From positions 264,678 to 328,677 of the forward strand of contig NZ_JOEA01000007.1 in assembly GCF_000719115.1 (NCBI RefSeq): 64,000 nt of DNA. Direction: 5' to 3'. Both the position numbers and the translations under genes were made by a program. The notes under the pieces were generated by a model. That model was given only the letters and a program-made list of their open reading frames with translations, had not been told where the DNA came from and made no database searches. Of the stretch, positions 1 to 8,969 are shown piece by piece; positions within the stretch are counted from its first letter, which is position 1; each line of letters begins with the position of its first letter. The DNA comes from Lentzea albidocapillata. Lineage in GTDB: Bacteria > Actinomycetota > Actinomycetes > Mycobacteriales > Pseudonocardiaceae.

Positions 1-67
1 CCCGCCGGTAGAGCCTGAGTAGATCGTCGACGTCGTCGAGTCGAGCCGGCTCGAACTCGGGTGTCAC
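1..67 (-). CDS. N-terminal fragment of a CDS running off the left edge
   Basis: A GTG start at 65-67 on the minus strand lies 7 nt downstream of a perfect AGGAGG ribosome-binding site (75-80). The 22 visible codons read VTPEFEPARLDDVDDLLRLY. The 'ARLDDVDDLLRLY' pattern resembles the first beta strand and helix of GNAT acetyltransferases, but the fragment is too short to assign. The rest of the gene lies left of the window. Confidence 0.6.
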   Translation of the reverse strand, partial: MTPEFEPARLDDVDDLLRLYRR

Positions 68-289
68 CTGTGTGCCTCCTTTGACCGAAATGAGGCTACT
101 GGCTGGTACAGCCGCCATTCAGGTGACAGAAGCGTAGGAGCTGCGGAATTGATTCCTGGGGGCGAGCGGGATCACAACCAGTATCAAATCCGCCTTAATG
201 CGCGATGGTGCGAATGGCTCAATATGCGCAGGTAGGCCGTGTGACCAAGATCGCTTACCGGAATTTCGCCCTAACTGGTTGAAACGCAA

Positions 290-322
290 AGTAGTCGCCG
301 TTTCAGCAAAACGGCGACTACT
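290..322 (-). terminator. Hairpin terminator downstream of the cyclophilin gene
   Basis: A perfect 14-bp stem (290-303 pairs with 309-322) with a 5-nt loop lies 14 nt past the cyclophilin stop codon. No strong U-tract follows, as is usual in actinomycetes. Confidence 0.75.
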
Positions 323-336
323 CGGAAAATGAGCAA

Positions 337-975
337 CTAGGCGAGCACGTGCAGAATCCGCACCGGCTTCTTCGGCGCGCCGTCGAGCAGGCCGTCCGGC
401 TGCGGCACGATCCCGGCCTTCACGATCCGGTCCAGCGTGTCCATGCCGTAGGTGACGTGACCCATCACGGTGTAGAGCGGCTTGATGTTGGCGAACGAGT
501 GCACGATGAAGAACTCGCTGCCGTTCGTGCCCGGCCCCTGGTTCCCGTACGCGATGGTGCCGCGCGGGTAGGTCTCCTTGCCAGTCACCTCGTCGGCGAA
601 CCGGTAACCGGGCCCACCCTCCTCGGCGCGGTAGATGTCACCGCACTGCAGCACGCCCAGGCGCGAAGTGTCGGTCAGGCGCCAGCACTGCGACATCGTG
701 TAGAACCAGCTCCGCGCCAGGTGGGCGAAGTTCTCCACGCCGCACGGGGCGTTGGCGCGGTCGAGGTTCGCGACGACCACCCCGTAGTTCGTCACGATGG
801 TGACCTTCACGATGCCGCGAGCCGGCACGACGGCCTTGGGCGGCTGGACCGGGCGGGCGGCCGGGTTCTCCGGCGTCGGGATGAACTCGCACCTCGCGGT
901 CGGCGGTGCGGTCGGTGCGGCTGATGCGACCGGGGCGAGGACGACCATCATCAGGACAGCGAGCAGTAGCCTCAT
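337..975 (-). CDS. Secreted cyclophilin-type peptidyl-prolyl cis-trans isomerase
   Basis: 212 aa. An N-terminal signal peptide (residues 1-19, ending ASA) directs export, so this foldase probably acts outside the membrane. A Pro-rich linker precedes the cyclophilin domain (about 52-212). The domain contains the family core GSEFFI (near residue 152), Asn-Gly before it and the YTVMGHV strand. The match to cyclophilin is clear along its length. The gene is flanked by a hairpin terminator at 290-322 and appears monocistronic. Two extra Cys pairs could form disulfides, which would suit an extracytoplasmic location. Confidence 0.9.
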   Translation of the reverse strand: MRLLLAVLMMVVLAPVASAAPTAPPTARCEFIPTPENPAARPVQPPKAVVPARGIVKVTIVTNYGVVVANLDRANAPCGVENFAHLARSWFYTMSQCWRLTDTSRLGVLQCGDIYRAEEGGPGYRFADEVTGKETYPRGTIAYGNQGPGTNGSEFFIVHSFANIKPLYTVMGHVTYGMDTLDRIVKAGIVPQPDGLLDGAPKKPVRILHVLA

Positions 976-1008
976 GAGTGCCGACCGTAGTCGCCGCGTA
1001 ACCCCTTG

Positions 1009-1671
1009 TCAGCTCACGCTGACCGCCTCCCGCTGCTCGACCACGGCACGCCGGCGAGGCTTGCGCTCCAGCCACCACTGCGAAAGCAGCAACGGAATCG
1101 TCCACCCGGCCCAAGTCGAGATCCCGGCGATCGTCTGCGGCAGGTCCGCCTCCGGCACGCGGTCCGCCAGCAGCAGGAACGCGACGGTGCCCCAGATCCG
1201 GTTCGTGATGGTCGAGACGGTCAGCACGAAGCTGCGGATCATCCACTTTCGGTGGTCGCGGAACTGGCGCTGCCGGGCCGCGCGCCACGCCAGCAACGTG
1301 AACGCCAGCCACAGCACGGACAACAGCACGCTGCTCACCTGAGCGACCGGGCCGAACGGCGTCATCCAGCCGATCACCAGCCCGGACAACCCGGCCGGCA
1401 GCACACCGGCGAACACGTACACACGGCCGATGCGGCGGTGCCACACGGGGAAACGACCACGGAACCACGGCCAGATCTGCACCACGCACGTGACGATGGC
1501 GATCGACGCGCAGACGACGTGCATCACCAGCAGGGGGTAGTGCGGTCCCCAGTCCGACTGCACGCGTGCTTGCAGACGATCACCGGTCAGGTACGGCGGC
1601 ACGGAGAACGCCACGAAGGCCACCACCACGAACGCCAACGGGCCTACCCAGGGCTTGCGCAACCACGTCAT
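1009..1671 (-). CDS. DUF2306 family membrane protein
   Basis: About 220 aa from the ATG at 1671. The open frame extends further upstream to 1962, but codon use and hydrophobicity favour the MTWLRKPWVG start, and no strong ribosome-binding site decides it. Multiple hydrophobic segments, the WHRRIGRVYVFAG motif and the later DHRKWMIRSF motif are hallmarks of DUF2306, an uncharacterised membrane family with conserved His residues. The gene is divergent from the secreted protein at 1802. The shared 130-bp region carries 11-bp-phased TGTCA repeats (see the regulatory entry). Confidence 0.8.
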   Translation of the reverse strand: MTWLRKPWVGPLAFVVVAFVAFSVPPYLTGDRLQARVQSDWGPHYPLLVMHVVCASIAIVTCVVQIWPWFRGRFPVWHRRIGRVYVFAGVLPAGLSGLVIGWMTPFGPVAQVSSVLLSVLWLAFTLLAWRAARQRQFRDHRKWMIRSFVLTVSTITNRIWGTVAFLLLADRVPEADLPQTIAGISTWAGWTIPLLLSQWWLERKPRRRAVVEQREAVSVS

Positions 1672-1728
1672 GGCGACACCATGGCCACCGCCGCTGACCG
1701 ATCGCGCACCGCTCGCTGACGTGGCCTT

Positions 1729-1797
1729 CTGACACCTCGCTGACACCGGACGGGGTGTAGCTGTCAGGTCGCTGTGAGCGCCGGTCGGCAGTGTCAG
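1729..1797. promoter_or_regulatory. Candidate SARP-type operator between divergent genes
   Basis: Two CTGACAC heptamers start at 1729 and 1740, exactly 11 bp apart; on the minus strand they read GTGTCAG and point toward the DUF2306 gene. On the plus strand CTGTCAG (1761) and CTGTGAG (1772), also 11 bp apart, point toward the gene at 1802. A further GTGTCAG lies at 1791. Heptamers separated by 4 bp are the binding pattern known for SARP/BTAD regulators. Occupation by the SARP encoded at 3787-6459, or by another SARP, is inference. Confidence 0.5.
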
Positions 1798-1801
1798 CGC
1801 C

Positions 1802-2221
1802 ATGAAGTCGACAGCCCTGATCGCCGCGGCCGCGTTCACGCTCCTCATGGCGCCGGACGCGCAGGCCGCGTCCTGCAGCGGACGCGGGTGCAACGACAAG
1901 GACCCGGTGTCCGCCGGGTGCAGCAGTGGTTCGACGACCGCGGACACCGCGCCCATGTACACGGGCGGTACGGCGGAGCTGCGGTGGTCGCCCGGTTGCC
2001 GGACGAACTGGGTGCGGGTCTCGAACTACTCGGGCGGCGACTCGGCTCTGCGCATCACCGTGTGGTCGAGCAGCGACCGCGTCGGCTTCGTCGCGGCGGG
2101 AACGCCCGGCAACCACTGGGGAAACATGGTCTACGCGCCCGGCTGCGCCCGTGGCGAGGTGCTCTACGTCGACAAGAACGGCGTGCACCGCACCGCCCGT
2201 CTCGCGTCGAGCGCTTGCTGA
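1802..2221 (+). CDS. Small secreted DUF2690-type protein
   Basis: 139 aa. A clear signal peptide (about 1-22, ending AQA) is followed by a Cys-rich start CSGRGCNDKDPVSAGC. This matches the DUF2690 pattern of two Cys, an (N/D)KDP box and a third Cys, found in small secreted actinobacterial proteins of unknown role. The remaining ~100 residues are predicted beta-rich, with Cys residues near 62, 109 and at the very C-terminus (139), probably disulfide bonded. It heads a run of secreted-protein genes (2299, 2732 remnant, 2920). No catalytic motif was seen. Confidence 0.8.
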   Translation: MKSTALIAAAAFTLLMAPDAQAASCSGRGCNDKDPVSAGCSSGSTTADTAPMYTGGTAELRWSPGCRTNWVRVSNYSGGDSALRITVWSSSDRVGFVAAGTPGNHWGNMVYAPGCARGEVLYVDKNGVHRTARLASSAC

Positions 2222-2298
2222 GGGGGCGCGCCGTGACCGGCTACATCACCGACTGACCAATCTCCGCAGCACCATCGCAGAACCATTGAGGGAGAAGC

Positions 2299-2730
2299 AT
2301 GTTCAGCAAGATCGCCAGTACGCTCGGGGCAGCCGTGATCGTCGGTGGCGCGATGCTCGGGCTCACCTCGCCCGCGCAGGCCGAGTCGGCGCCTGGCTGT
2401 GGCCCGGTGACGCAGATCGGTTCCACCGCCTACATCACGAGCGGCGGCACCAACATCGGCTCGGTCAAGCAGTTCAAGGGCTGCAACAAGAACTGGGCCT
2501 ACGTCTACGTGTGGCAGGGCTTCCGCTCCTCGCACTCCAACTGGGAGGTCTGCGTCTCGGTCGCGACCGGTTCCAGCGCCCCGTACATGCTCGAAGGCCT
2601 GAAGTGCATCAGCAACAAGGCTGACAACTGGTCGTCGGGCACGAACACGCTGAGCGTGTGCACCCACGCCGTCGGCAACATCAAGTGGAGCGGCAACACG
2701 CCGACCGCCCGGACCAGCATCCGCTGCTGA
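2299..2730 (+). CDS. Small secreted protein, distantly DUF2690-like
   Basis: 143 aa, preceded by GGGAGAAGC 3-11 nt before the ATG. The signal peptide ends near AQA (residue ~28). The mature part has six or so Cys and the segment GSVKQFKGCNKNWAYVYVW, similar in arrangement to the preceding gene (Cys followed by an aromatic-rich strand). I infer a shared fold and probable gene duplication. Function is unknown. It is followed after 1 nt by a broken third secreted-protein gene. Confidence 0.75.
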   Translation: MFSKIASTLGAAVIVGGAMLGLTSPAQAESAPGCGPVTQIGSTAYITSGGTNIGSVKQFKGCNKNWAYVYVWQGFRSSHSNWEVCVSVATGSSAPYMLEGLKCISNKADNWSSGTNTLSVCTHAVGNIKWSGNTPTARTSIRC

Positions 2731-2731
2731 C

Positions 2732-2906
2732 ATGCGGACGACCGTCCTCGCGGCGGTCGCAGCCTGGCCGTGCCGGTGCCTCTCACGAGCGCCGGCACGG
2801 CCCAGGCCGAGGTCCGCACGTTCACCGCGACGGGCGGAGCGTCCGGATCTGCGAGCTCAACAGCCATGGCACGCCGTACTCCAAGGTCCGCCGGATCTTC
2901 GGGTGA
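2732..2906 (+). pseudogene. Remnant of a small secreted protein, two frameshifts
   Basis: The start MRTTVLAAVAA looks like a signal peptide. The coding signal then moves to another frame near 2762-2767 (LAVPVPLTSAGTAQAEVRTF, a natural cleavage region). It moves again near 2820-2838 (SVRICELNSHGTPYSKVRRI, stop TGA 2904-2906). Both shifts have the same sign, equivalent to one missing base each. Joined, the pieces give a plausible ~59-aa secreted protein. This is decay or two assembly errors. Confidence 0.55.
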
Positions 2907-2919
2907 ACGAGGGGAAGTC

Positions 2920-3786
2920 ATGAACGTCAAGAGAATCGTGTCCGCCGTCGCGGGCCTCGCCGTCGGAATCGGGGTGCTCGTGGCCATCGCGCCGCAGGCC
3001 TCGGCCGCCACCAACTGGCAGATGCCGTTCCCGTGCGGGCAGACGTGGACGGGCCAGACCCGCGGTCCGAACGACGCGAACCCGCACAAGCCGCTGGCCG
3101 CCATCGACTTCAGCCGCGCCAACGCCCAGGGCGACGTCGTCGTCGCGTCGGCGGCAGGCAAGGTCAGCAAGGTCCGCAACGAGGGCAACACCAGCTACGG
3201 CCGCTGGATCGAGATCGACCACGGCAGCGGCTGGACCACCCGTTACGCCCACCTGTCCGTGCAGAGCGTCTCGGTCGGCCAGAGCGTCACGCAGGGCCAG
3301 AAGATCGGCAACGTCGGCAGCACCGGCGGCTCGACCGGCCCGCACCTGCACTTCGAACAGCTGAAGAACGGCACCCCGCAGCGCGTCGTGATGAACGGCT
3401 CGCAGGCGCTGTACTACGGCTCCAAGAGCTACAAGAGCAACAACTGCGGCGGCGGTGGCGCCACCAACCCGTACACGCCGGAAGAGGCCTGCGGCGACGG
3501 CTACAAGGTCATCGACGGCGCGAACGTGACCGGTGCGCGGGTCTCCCTGCTGTACAACGCTTCCAACGGCTACAACTGCGTGGTCGCGATCAAGACCACC
3601 AAGATCGGCACGGCGTCCGACGTCGGCGCGTTCCTCGAGGTGCAGGGCGCCGCACGCACGACCGACCGTGACAAGTACGGCTACTACGCCGGCCCGGTGA
3701 AGAAGAAGGCGCCCGGCAAGTGCGTCAAGTGGGGCGGCATGGTCGGTTCCTCCAGCTACACCAGCGGTTTCGAGCACTGCGCCTGA
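2920..3786 (+). CDS. Secreted M23 (LytM-type) peptidoglycan endopeptidase
   Basis: 288 aa. The start is fixed by GAGGGGAAG just upstream of the ATG; the reading frame stays open further 5' because of the remnant before it. A signal peptide spans about 1-27 (ends ASA). The LytM domain (about 35-165) carries the zinc ligands H...D in NPHKPLAAIDF, the HLSV loop and HLHFE, so the enzyme should be an active zinc metallopeptidase cutting peptide cross-links in the cell wall. A C-terminal ~110-aa domain with paired Cys follows a GGGG hinge and is probably a substrate-binding module. The stop is immediately adjacent to the stop of the convergent SARP gene. Confidence 0.92.
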   Translation: MNVKRIVSAVAGLAVGIGVLVAIAPQASAATNWQMPFPCGQTWTGQTRGPNDANPHKPLAAIDFSRANAQGDVVVASAAGKVSKVRNEGNTSYGRWIEIDHGSGWTTRYAHLSVQSVSVGQSVTQGQKIGNVGSTGGSTGPHLHFEQLKNGTPQRVVMNGSQALYYGSKSYKSNNCGGGGATNPYTPEEACGDGYKVIDGANVTGARVSLLYNASNGYNCVVAIKTTKIGTASDVGAFLEVQGAARTTDRDKYGYYAGPVKKKAPGKCVKWGGMVGSSSYTSGFEHCA

Positions 3787-6459
3787 TCAGCCGATCAGGC
3801 TGTCCAGGAGGTTGTCCCTGCGCAGACCGGGTGTGCCGAGCAGTTCGGCCGCCCGGTCCGCGTGTTTTTCCCGGCCTGTCCTGGCGAGCACGAGGTGGGC
3901 GACCCCCTCGCCGTACCGGTCGCCGCGAGCGGCGGTGATCTCCAGGCAGCGTTCGGCGTCCACTGTGGCCCGTTCGGGCTTTCCCGCGGCCAGCAACACT
4001 TCCGCGCGGCACAGCAGCGCCTGCCACTCGTCGTTGTGCTCGCCCGTGACCCGGCACAGCTCGATGCACTCGCTCAGCGAGGCCTCGGCCTCCGCCGGCC
4101 TGCCGAGCTTGAACAACGCCTGTCCCTGCGAGGCCAGCGCGTACGCCGTTCCAGCCTCGTCCGCGTGCTCACGGGCGAGCTTCAGGCTCAGCTCGGCGGC
4201 GTCGAGCGCCTGTTCGTACCGTCCGGCGACCTGGTGCACCTGGGCCAGTGCGGACAACGGAACCCGTTGCGCGCCGGCGGGTCCGTGCTCCGACGTGAGC
4301 TCGATCGCCCGCGCCAGGGTCGACTCGGCCTGCTCCAGCTCACCCAGTTCGCGCTGGATCGTGCCGATGCCGGACAGCGCACGACCCTGCCCGAACGGGT
4401 CGTCGGCGCGCGCCTCCAGCACTTCTTCCAGCTGGGCGAGGGCGATCTCGAACGCGCCGATCCTGCGGTTCGCGGCCGACCGCACCAGGAGCGCCGTCTG
4501 CAACGCGGCCGAGGTGCCGACGGTGCGAGCGGCCTGGTCCGCGATCTGGCCCAGCTCGACCAGGTCCGCGACCCTGTCCTGTTTGAACAGGTGCGGGTAG
4601 AGCATGTGCGCGATGGCCAGCCCGTGCTCGGCCAACGCGGCGGACGCCACGGTGGAACGCGCCGCGGCCAGCAGGTTCTCGGCCTCGTCGGTCAGCCACC
4701 GCAACGGTTCGTCGATGTCCTGCTTGGTCGCGGAGTACGTGAGCGCGCCGTAAGCGTGTGGCCGCAGCTTCTTCAGGGCAGCGGCGAGCGTGGAGCGGTA
4801 GTGCGTGAGCGCACGGGCGAGCGCGTCCTGCTTCTCGTCGTTCACGTGCTCGGCGCCGAACAACCGCAGCAGGTCGTGCACCCGGTACCGCTCCGGCCCG
4901 CACGGCTCCACGAGTCTGGCGTCCACCAACGGGTCCAGCGCGCGGTCCACGTCGTCCTGCCCGAGCAACGCCCGGACCACCGGCTCGCCGACGGTCGGCA
5001 CGTTGAGGCAGCACAACAGGATGAACGCCCTGGTCGAGACGGCGTTCAGGCCCTCGAAGCCCAGCTGGAAGCTCGACCGCACACCGAGGTCGTCGAAGTC
5101 GAGCTCGTCCAGCCGATGACGCTGGTCCGCGAGCCGTCTCGCGAGCGTCCCGGTCGTCCAGTCCGGCCGTGACCGCAGCCGCGCGGCCGCGATCGTGAGC
5201 GCCAGCGGCAGGTGGTCGCAGGCCCGGGCGACCTGCTTCGCCGCCTCGCTGTCGTCGCCCAGCAACCGCAGCGCGTCGGCCTCCGGCAACGGGTCGAGCC
5301 GGACGTGCCGGGCGCTCAGCGTCGCCAGCATCCGGCGGCTGGTGATCAGCACGGTGGAACCCGGCTCGCCGGGCAGCAGCGGGCCGACCTGCGCCGCGTC
5401 CACCGCGTTGTCGAGCAGTACCAGGACTTTCCGCCTGGCCAGCGTCGACCGGTAGAGCGCGGCGGCCTCGGAGACGTCCGTCGGGACGGCCAGCGGTGGC
5501 GTGCCCAGGGCGCGCAGGAACCGCCTGATCACCTCGGCGGGGGACAGCGGCGACCGGCCCGGCGTGGCGCCGTGCAGGTCGGCGTACAACTGTCCGTCCG
5601 GGAAACGTTCGGCCATCGCGTGCGCGGCGGTGGTGGCGAGCGCGCTCTTGCCCTGCCCGCCCGGCCCGTGCACGGCGATCACCGTCTCGGCCGAGCCCGT
5701 GATCAACTCGATCTCCGCGCGGCGGCCCACGAACGGGTCAGGTCTGGCGGGCAGTTCGCGCGGCACGGCGGGGATGTCGCCCTGCAGGATCGCGGCGTGC
5801 AGGTCCTGGAGCTCCTGGCCGGGATCGAGCCCGAGCTCCTCGGCGAGCCGGCGACGGCCCTCGTCGTACGTCCTGAGCGCGTCCGCCTGCCGTCCGCTCC
5901 GGTGCAGGGCGACCATCAACGCGCCCCGCAGCCGTTCCCTGGTCGGGTGTTGCGTGACGTACCCGGTCAGCTCGCCGATGATCTCGTGGTGCCGGCCGTC
6001 CCTGATCGCCCTGTCGGCACGGCGCTCGACGGCCGCGAGCCGTTCCTCCTCCAGCTGGTTCGCGAGCTGGGTGTTCGTGGTCAGCTCGGCCAGCGCGGGC
6101 CCGCGCCAGTACCCCAGCGCCTCGTCCGGGTCCTGCGCGTCGCGGAAGAGCCGCAGGTCGAGCGACCGCTCGGGGATGTCGAGCCGGTACCCCTGCCGCG
6201 ACCACTCCAGCGACACCCCGGGAAGGTCCTTCAGGGCCCTCCTGAGCTGCGAGACGTGCACCTGCACGGCCTTGCGCGCGCTGGCGGGCGGATCGCCGTC
6301 CCAGAGGATCGACATGAGGTGGTCGACGCTGACGGTCTGACCGGTGTGCAGGAGCAGCAGCACCAGGACCTGCTGCGGCTGGCCTGCGGGAATGCGGACG
6401 TCCCGCCCCTCGTACGTGACGAGCAGCGGCCCAAGCACCCCGAACCGAACGCCGTCCAC
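3787..6459 (-). CDS. SARP-family regulator with NB-ARC and TPR domains (AfsR-like)
   Basis: 890 aa from GTG at 6459 (VDGVRFGVLG, the usual first beta strand of the family). Domains: OmpR-type winged helix (1-95), BTAD (100-235), NB-ARC NTPase with Walker A GPGGQGKS (265-272), Walker B VLVLLDN (345-351) and LITSRR sensor (371-376), then TPR repeats (about 620-880). Such proteins bind 11-bp-phased heptamers and activate secondary metabolism or secretion genes after NTPase-controlled oligomerisation. The candidate repeats at 1729-1797, 2 kb beyond its 3' end, are a possible target (inference). It is tail-to-tail with the M23 gene with no spacer. Confidence 0.9.
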   Translation of the reverse strand: MDGVRFGVLGPLLVTYEGRDVRIPAGQPQQVLVLLLLHTGQTVSVDHLMSILWDGDPPASARKAVQVHVSQLRRALKDLPGVSLEWSRQGYRLDIPERSLDLRLFRDAQDPDEALGYWRGPALAELTTNTQLANQLEEERLAAVERRADRAIRDGRHHEIIGELTGYVTQHPTRERLRGALMVALHRSGRQADALRTYDEGRRRLAEELGLDPGQELQDLHAAILQGDIPAVPRELPARPDPFVGRRAEIELITGSAETVIAVHGPGGQGKSALATTAAHAMAERFPDGQLYADLHGATPGRSPLSPAEVIRRFLRALGTPPLAVPTDVSEAAALYRSTLARRKVLVLLDNAVDAAQVGPLLPGEPGSTVLITSRRMLATLSARHVRLDPLPEADALRLLGDDSEAAKQVARACDHLPLALTIAAARLRSRPDWTTGTLARRLADQRHRLDELDFDDLGVRSSFQLGFEGLNAVSTRAFILLCCLNVPTVGEPVVRALLGQDDVDRALDPLVDARLVEPCGPERYRVHDLLRLFGAEHVNDEKQDALARALTHYRSTLAAALKKLRPHAYGALTYSATKQDIDEPLRWLTDEAENLLAAARSTVASAALAEHGLAIAHMLYPHLFKQDRVADLVELGQIADQAARTVGTSAALQTALLVRSAANRRIGAFEIALAQLEEVLEARADDPFGQGRALSGIGTIQRELGELEQAESTLARAIELTSEHGPAGAQRVPLSALAQVHQVAGRYEQALDAAELSLKLAREHADEAGTAYALASQGQALFKLGRPAEAEASLSECIELCRVTGEHNDEWQALLCRAEVLLAAGKPERATVDAERCLEITAARGDRYGEGVAHLVLARTGREKHADRAAELLGTPGLRRDNLLDSLIG

Positions 6460-6812
6460 CGGCTCACGATAGTCCGTTGATCGTCGCTCCCGGCCCGCAC
6501 ACGAGCAACGGTCAACGACGAACGTCTGGTGAACCCGTTTACCGACCAACAGGTCGGAAATATCAGTGGCACAAGGTGCACGAATCACCGTCGAGCAGCG
6601 AAAAGTCGTGCGAAAATCGTTGGGTACCACCCGCAGGCACGGATCGGCGATCGGCGAGATCACCGCAGTCGCAGTGGTGGAAAACAGAACAGGGATTCGC
6701 GGTAGCGTCCGTAATGGTGGGTCACCTCATTGGAGTAACGACGGTGCCGCGATCATCCCAAGTCGGGCATCATCACCTGGCTCGACCGATGTCGTAGAAC
6801 GAGGGGTCTCGT
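6460..6812. promoter_or_regulatory. 353-bp divergent intergenic region
   Basis: This region separates the SARP gene (minus) from the GGDEF/HD-GYP gene (plus) and must hold both promoters. The only clear structure is an inverted repeat CCGACC-aaca-GGTCGG at 6542-6557, placed closer to the SARP start. No confident -35/-10 pair was found. A translation frame is open through part of it, but its codon use is poor and I see no gene. Confidence 0.4.
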
Positions 6813-8942
6813 GTGACCATCTTCCGTACCGGCCACACCGGGGCGTGGTGGATGTACCTGGTGGCGGGTCACCTGCTGCTGGGCGTCTACTACCTGATTC
6901 CGGTGAGTCCCGCGGGGACAGCGGGCCAAACGGTACGGGTGGTGCTCTACTGCACGATCAGCGCTTCGGCAGCGATCGCGACATTCGCGGGTGTCAAGCG
7001 CAACCGCCCCCAATGGAGGCGGCCATGGGTGTTCCTCGCACTCAGCCAGGTCGTTTACGCGATCGCCGACCTGACGTTCTACGCATCGCACTACATCTTC
7101 GAGAACACGCTTTACCCCTCGTACGCGGACATCTTCTACCTGGGTCATTACCCGTTGATGGTCGCGGGTGTGATCCTGCTGATCCGCCGCCGCACCCCGG
7201 GCCTCGACCTGCCGAGCCTGCTCGACGCCGCGGTGCTCGCGGTCGTCGCGGGCATGGCGTCCTGGCTCTACGTGATCGGCCCGCAGGCCCGCCTCACCTC
7301 ACCGGTTCTGGTGAAGATCGCGTCGCTCGGCTACCCGATGATGGACCTGGCGCTGTTCGTGGTGGCGTTGCGGCTGATCTTCGGGGCGGGCCCCCGGCCG
7401 CGCGCGTTCATCCTGCTGACGTGCAACCTGCTGGGCATCCTGACCGCGGACACGATCTACGTGCTGCAGCGCCTCGACGGCAGCTACCACGCGGGCAACT
7501 TCCTCGACGCCATCTGGCTGTCGGCGAACCTGTGCATGGGCGCGGCGGCACTGCACCCGACGATGGCGCGGCTCGTGGACCGCGCGCACGTCAAGGACGT
7601 CGGGCTGAGCCGCGGGCGGATCATCGCGCTGTGCTCGGCCGCTCTCGCCGCCCCGATCCTGATGCTGGTGCACGACGTGGGCCAGTCGTCGCAGGACGTC
7701 CTGGTGATCGCCGCCGGCAGCGGGCTGCTGTCGCTGCTCATCATCGCGCGCCTCGCGGGGCTGGTCGCGGACCAGCGCAAGCTCGCGATCACCGACAGTC
7801 TTACCGGGCTGCACACCCGCAGGTTCTTCGAGGCCCAGCTGCCGCTGGAGATCTCCCGCGCCCGGCGGGGCGACGGGTCGGTCGCGGTGTTCATCATCGA
7901 CGTGGACCGCTTCAAGTCGATCAACGACAACTACGGCCACCCCGCCGGCGACGACGTGCTGATCGAGGTCGCGGCGCGGCTGCGCGCGGCGTCCAGAGCC
8001 GGTGAGGTGCTCGCTCGGTACGGCGGCGAGGAATTCGCGCTGCTGGTGCCGGACGCCGGTCCCGGCCGGTTGTCCGTGATCGCGAACCGGCTGCGCGAAC
8101 GCGTTGCGGAGAAACCGATTCCGGTCAACGCGGGCAACGACGACATCCCGTTGTTCGTCACGGTGTCGGTCGGCTCGGCGAGCTTCCCGACGCACGGCGA
8201 CGGTCCCGACGACATCGTGGTGATCGCGGACCGGGCCCTGTACGCGGCGAAAGCGGCGGGACGCAACAGGATCGCGGTCGGTCCGGAGCCGCTGCCCGCG
8301 GTCGATCCGGACACCGACGGCGCGATGGCGGAGTTCCTCTGCCAGGTCGCCGACCGCGTGGACGGCTGGCTGCACCGCTACGACCACAGCCGGTCGGTGT
8401 CGCGCTGGGCCGGCGTGGCCGCGGGGGAGTTCGGGCTCGACGCGCCCACGATCAGGGTCACCCAGCTCGCCGGGCGCCTGCACGACATCGGCAAGGTCAT
8501 CATCCCCGAGGTGGTGCTCACCAAGCCCGGCGCACTGTCCGAAGAGGAATGGCGGCTGCTGCGCCAGCACCCCGACTTCGGCTACCGGCTCGCGCGGATG
8601 GTGCCGGGGTTCGCGGGCGTGGCGTACGTGATCAGGCAGCAGCACGAGCGCTACGACGGCGCCGGTTATCCGGACGGCCTGCGCGGCGCCGACATCCGTG
8701 CGGAAGCAAGGATCCTGTCCGTGTGCGTGGCGTGGGCCGCGATGAGGTCGAACCGTCCACATCAGACCGCGCTGGACGAGAACCGCGCGCGGCGCGAACT
8801 CTGGTCGGGTCGCGGGCAGCAGTTCGATCCGGACGTTGTGGACCTTTTTCTCGACCTGCACACGCAGGGCAGCATCGGAACGCTGCGTCCGTCCGGATTG
8901 TCTGTTCAGGAGGCTGGTTTTCCGGCTGAGTTCCGGCCGTGA
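6813..8942 (+). CDS. Membrane GGDEF/HD-GYP cyclic-di-GMP enzyme
   Basis: 709 aa, GTG start with GAGGGG upstream. About eight to nine transmembrane segments occupy residues 10-320. The GGDEF domain (about 325-490) has the intact active motif GGEEF (404-408), so diguanylate cyclase activity is expected. Its inhibitory site is degenerate (RAGE instead of RxxD, about 395-398), so product feedback may be weak. An HD-GYP-like domain (about 505-690) has HD at 557-558 and GAGYPDGL (616-623), suggesting phosphodiesterase activity. The protein therefore probably both makes and degrades c-di-GMP in response to a membrane signal. Transcribed alone. Confidence 0.9.
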   Translation: MTIFRTGHTGAWWMYLVAGHLLLGVYYLIPVSPAGTAGQTVRVVLYCTISASAAIATFAGVKRNRPQWRRPWVFLALSQVVYAIADLTFYASHYIFENTLYPSYADIFYLGHYPLMVAGVILLIRRRTPGLDLPSLLDAAVLAVVAGMASWLYVIGPQARLTSPVLVKIASLGYPMMDLALFVVALRLIFGAGPRPRAFILLTCNLLGILTADTIYVLQRLDGSYHAGNFLDAIWLSANLCMGAAALHPTMARLVDRAHVKDVGLSRGRIIALCSAALAAPILMLVHDVGQSSQDVLVIAAGSGLLSLLIIARLAGLVADQRKLAITDSLTGLHTRRFFEAQLPLEISRARRGDGSVAVFIIDVDRFKSINDNYGHPAGDDVLIEVAARLRAASRAGEVLARYGGEEFALLVPDAGPGRLSVIANRLRERVAEKPIPVNAGNDDIPLFVTVSVGSASFPTHGDGPDDIVVIADRALYAAKAAGRNRIAVGPEPLPAVDPDTDGAMAEFLCQVADRVDGWLHRYDHSRSVSRWAGVAAGEFGLDAPTIRVTQLAGRLHDIGKVIIPEVVLTKPGALSEEEWRLLRQHPDFGYRLARMVPGFAGVAYVIRQQHERYDGAGYPDGLRGADIRAEARILSVCVAWAAMRSNRPHQTALDENRARRELWSGRGQQFDPDVVDLFLDLHTQGSIGTLRPSGLSVQEAGFPAEFRP

Positions 8943-8969
8943 TCAGCTGACGGTGGCATGCTCTGCGCC

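Noticed and set aside
349..924. Long open frame antisense to the cyclophilin gene
   Set aside because: Arg/His-rich product with no domain, a typical high-GC antisense shadow.
6566..8005. Open frame overlapping the GGDEF/HD-GYP gene in another frame
   Set aside because: Low-complexity translation and no recognisable fold; the GGDEF frame is clearly the coding one.
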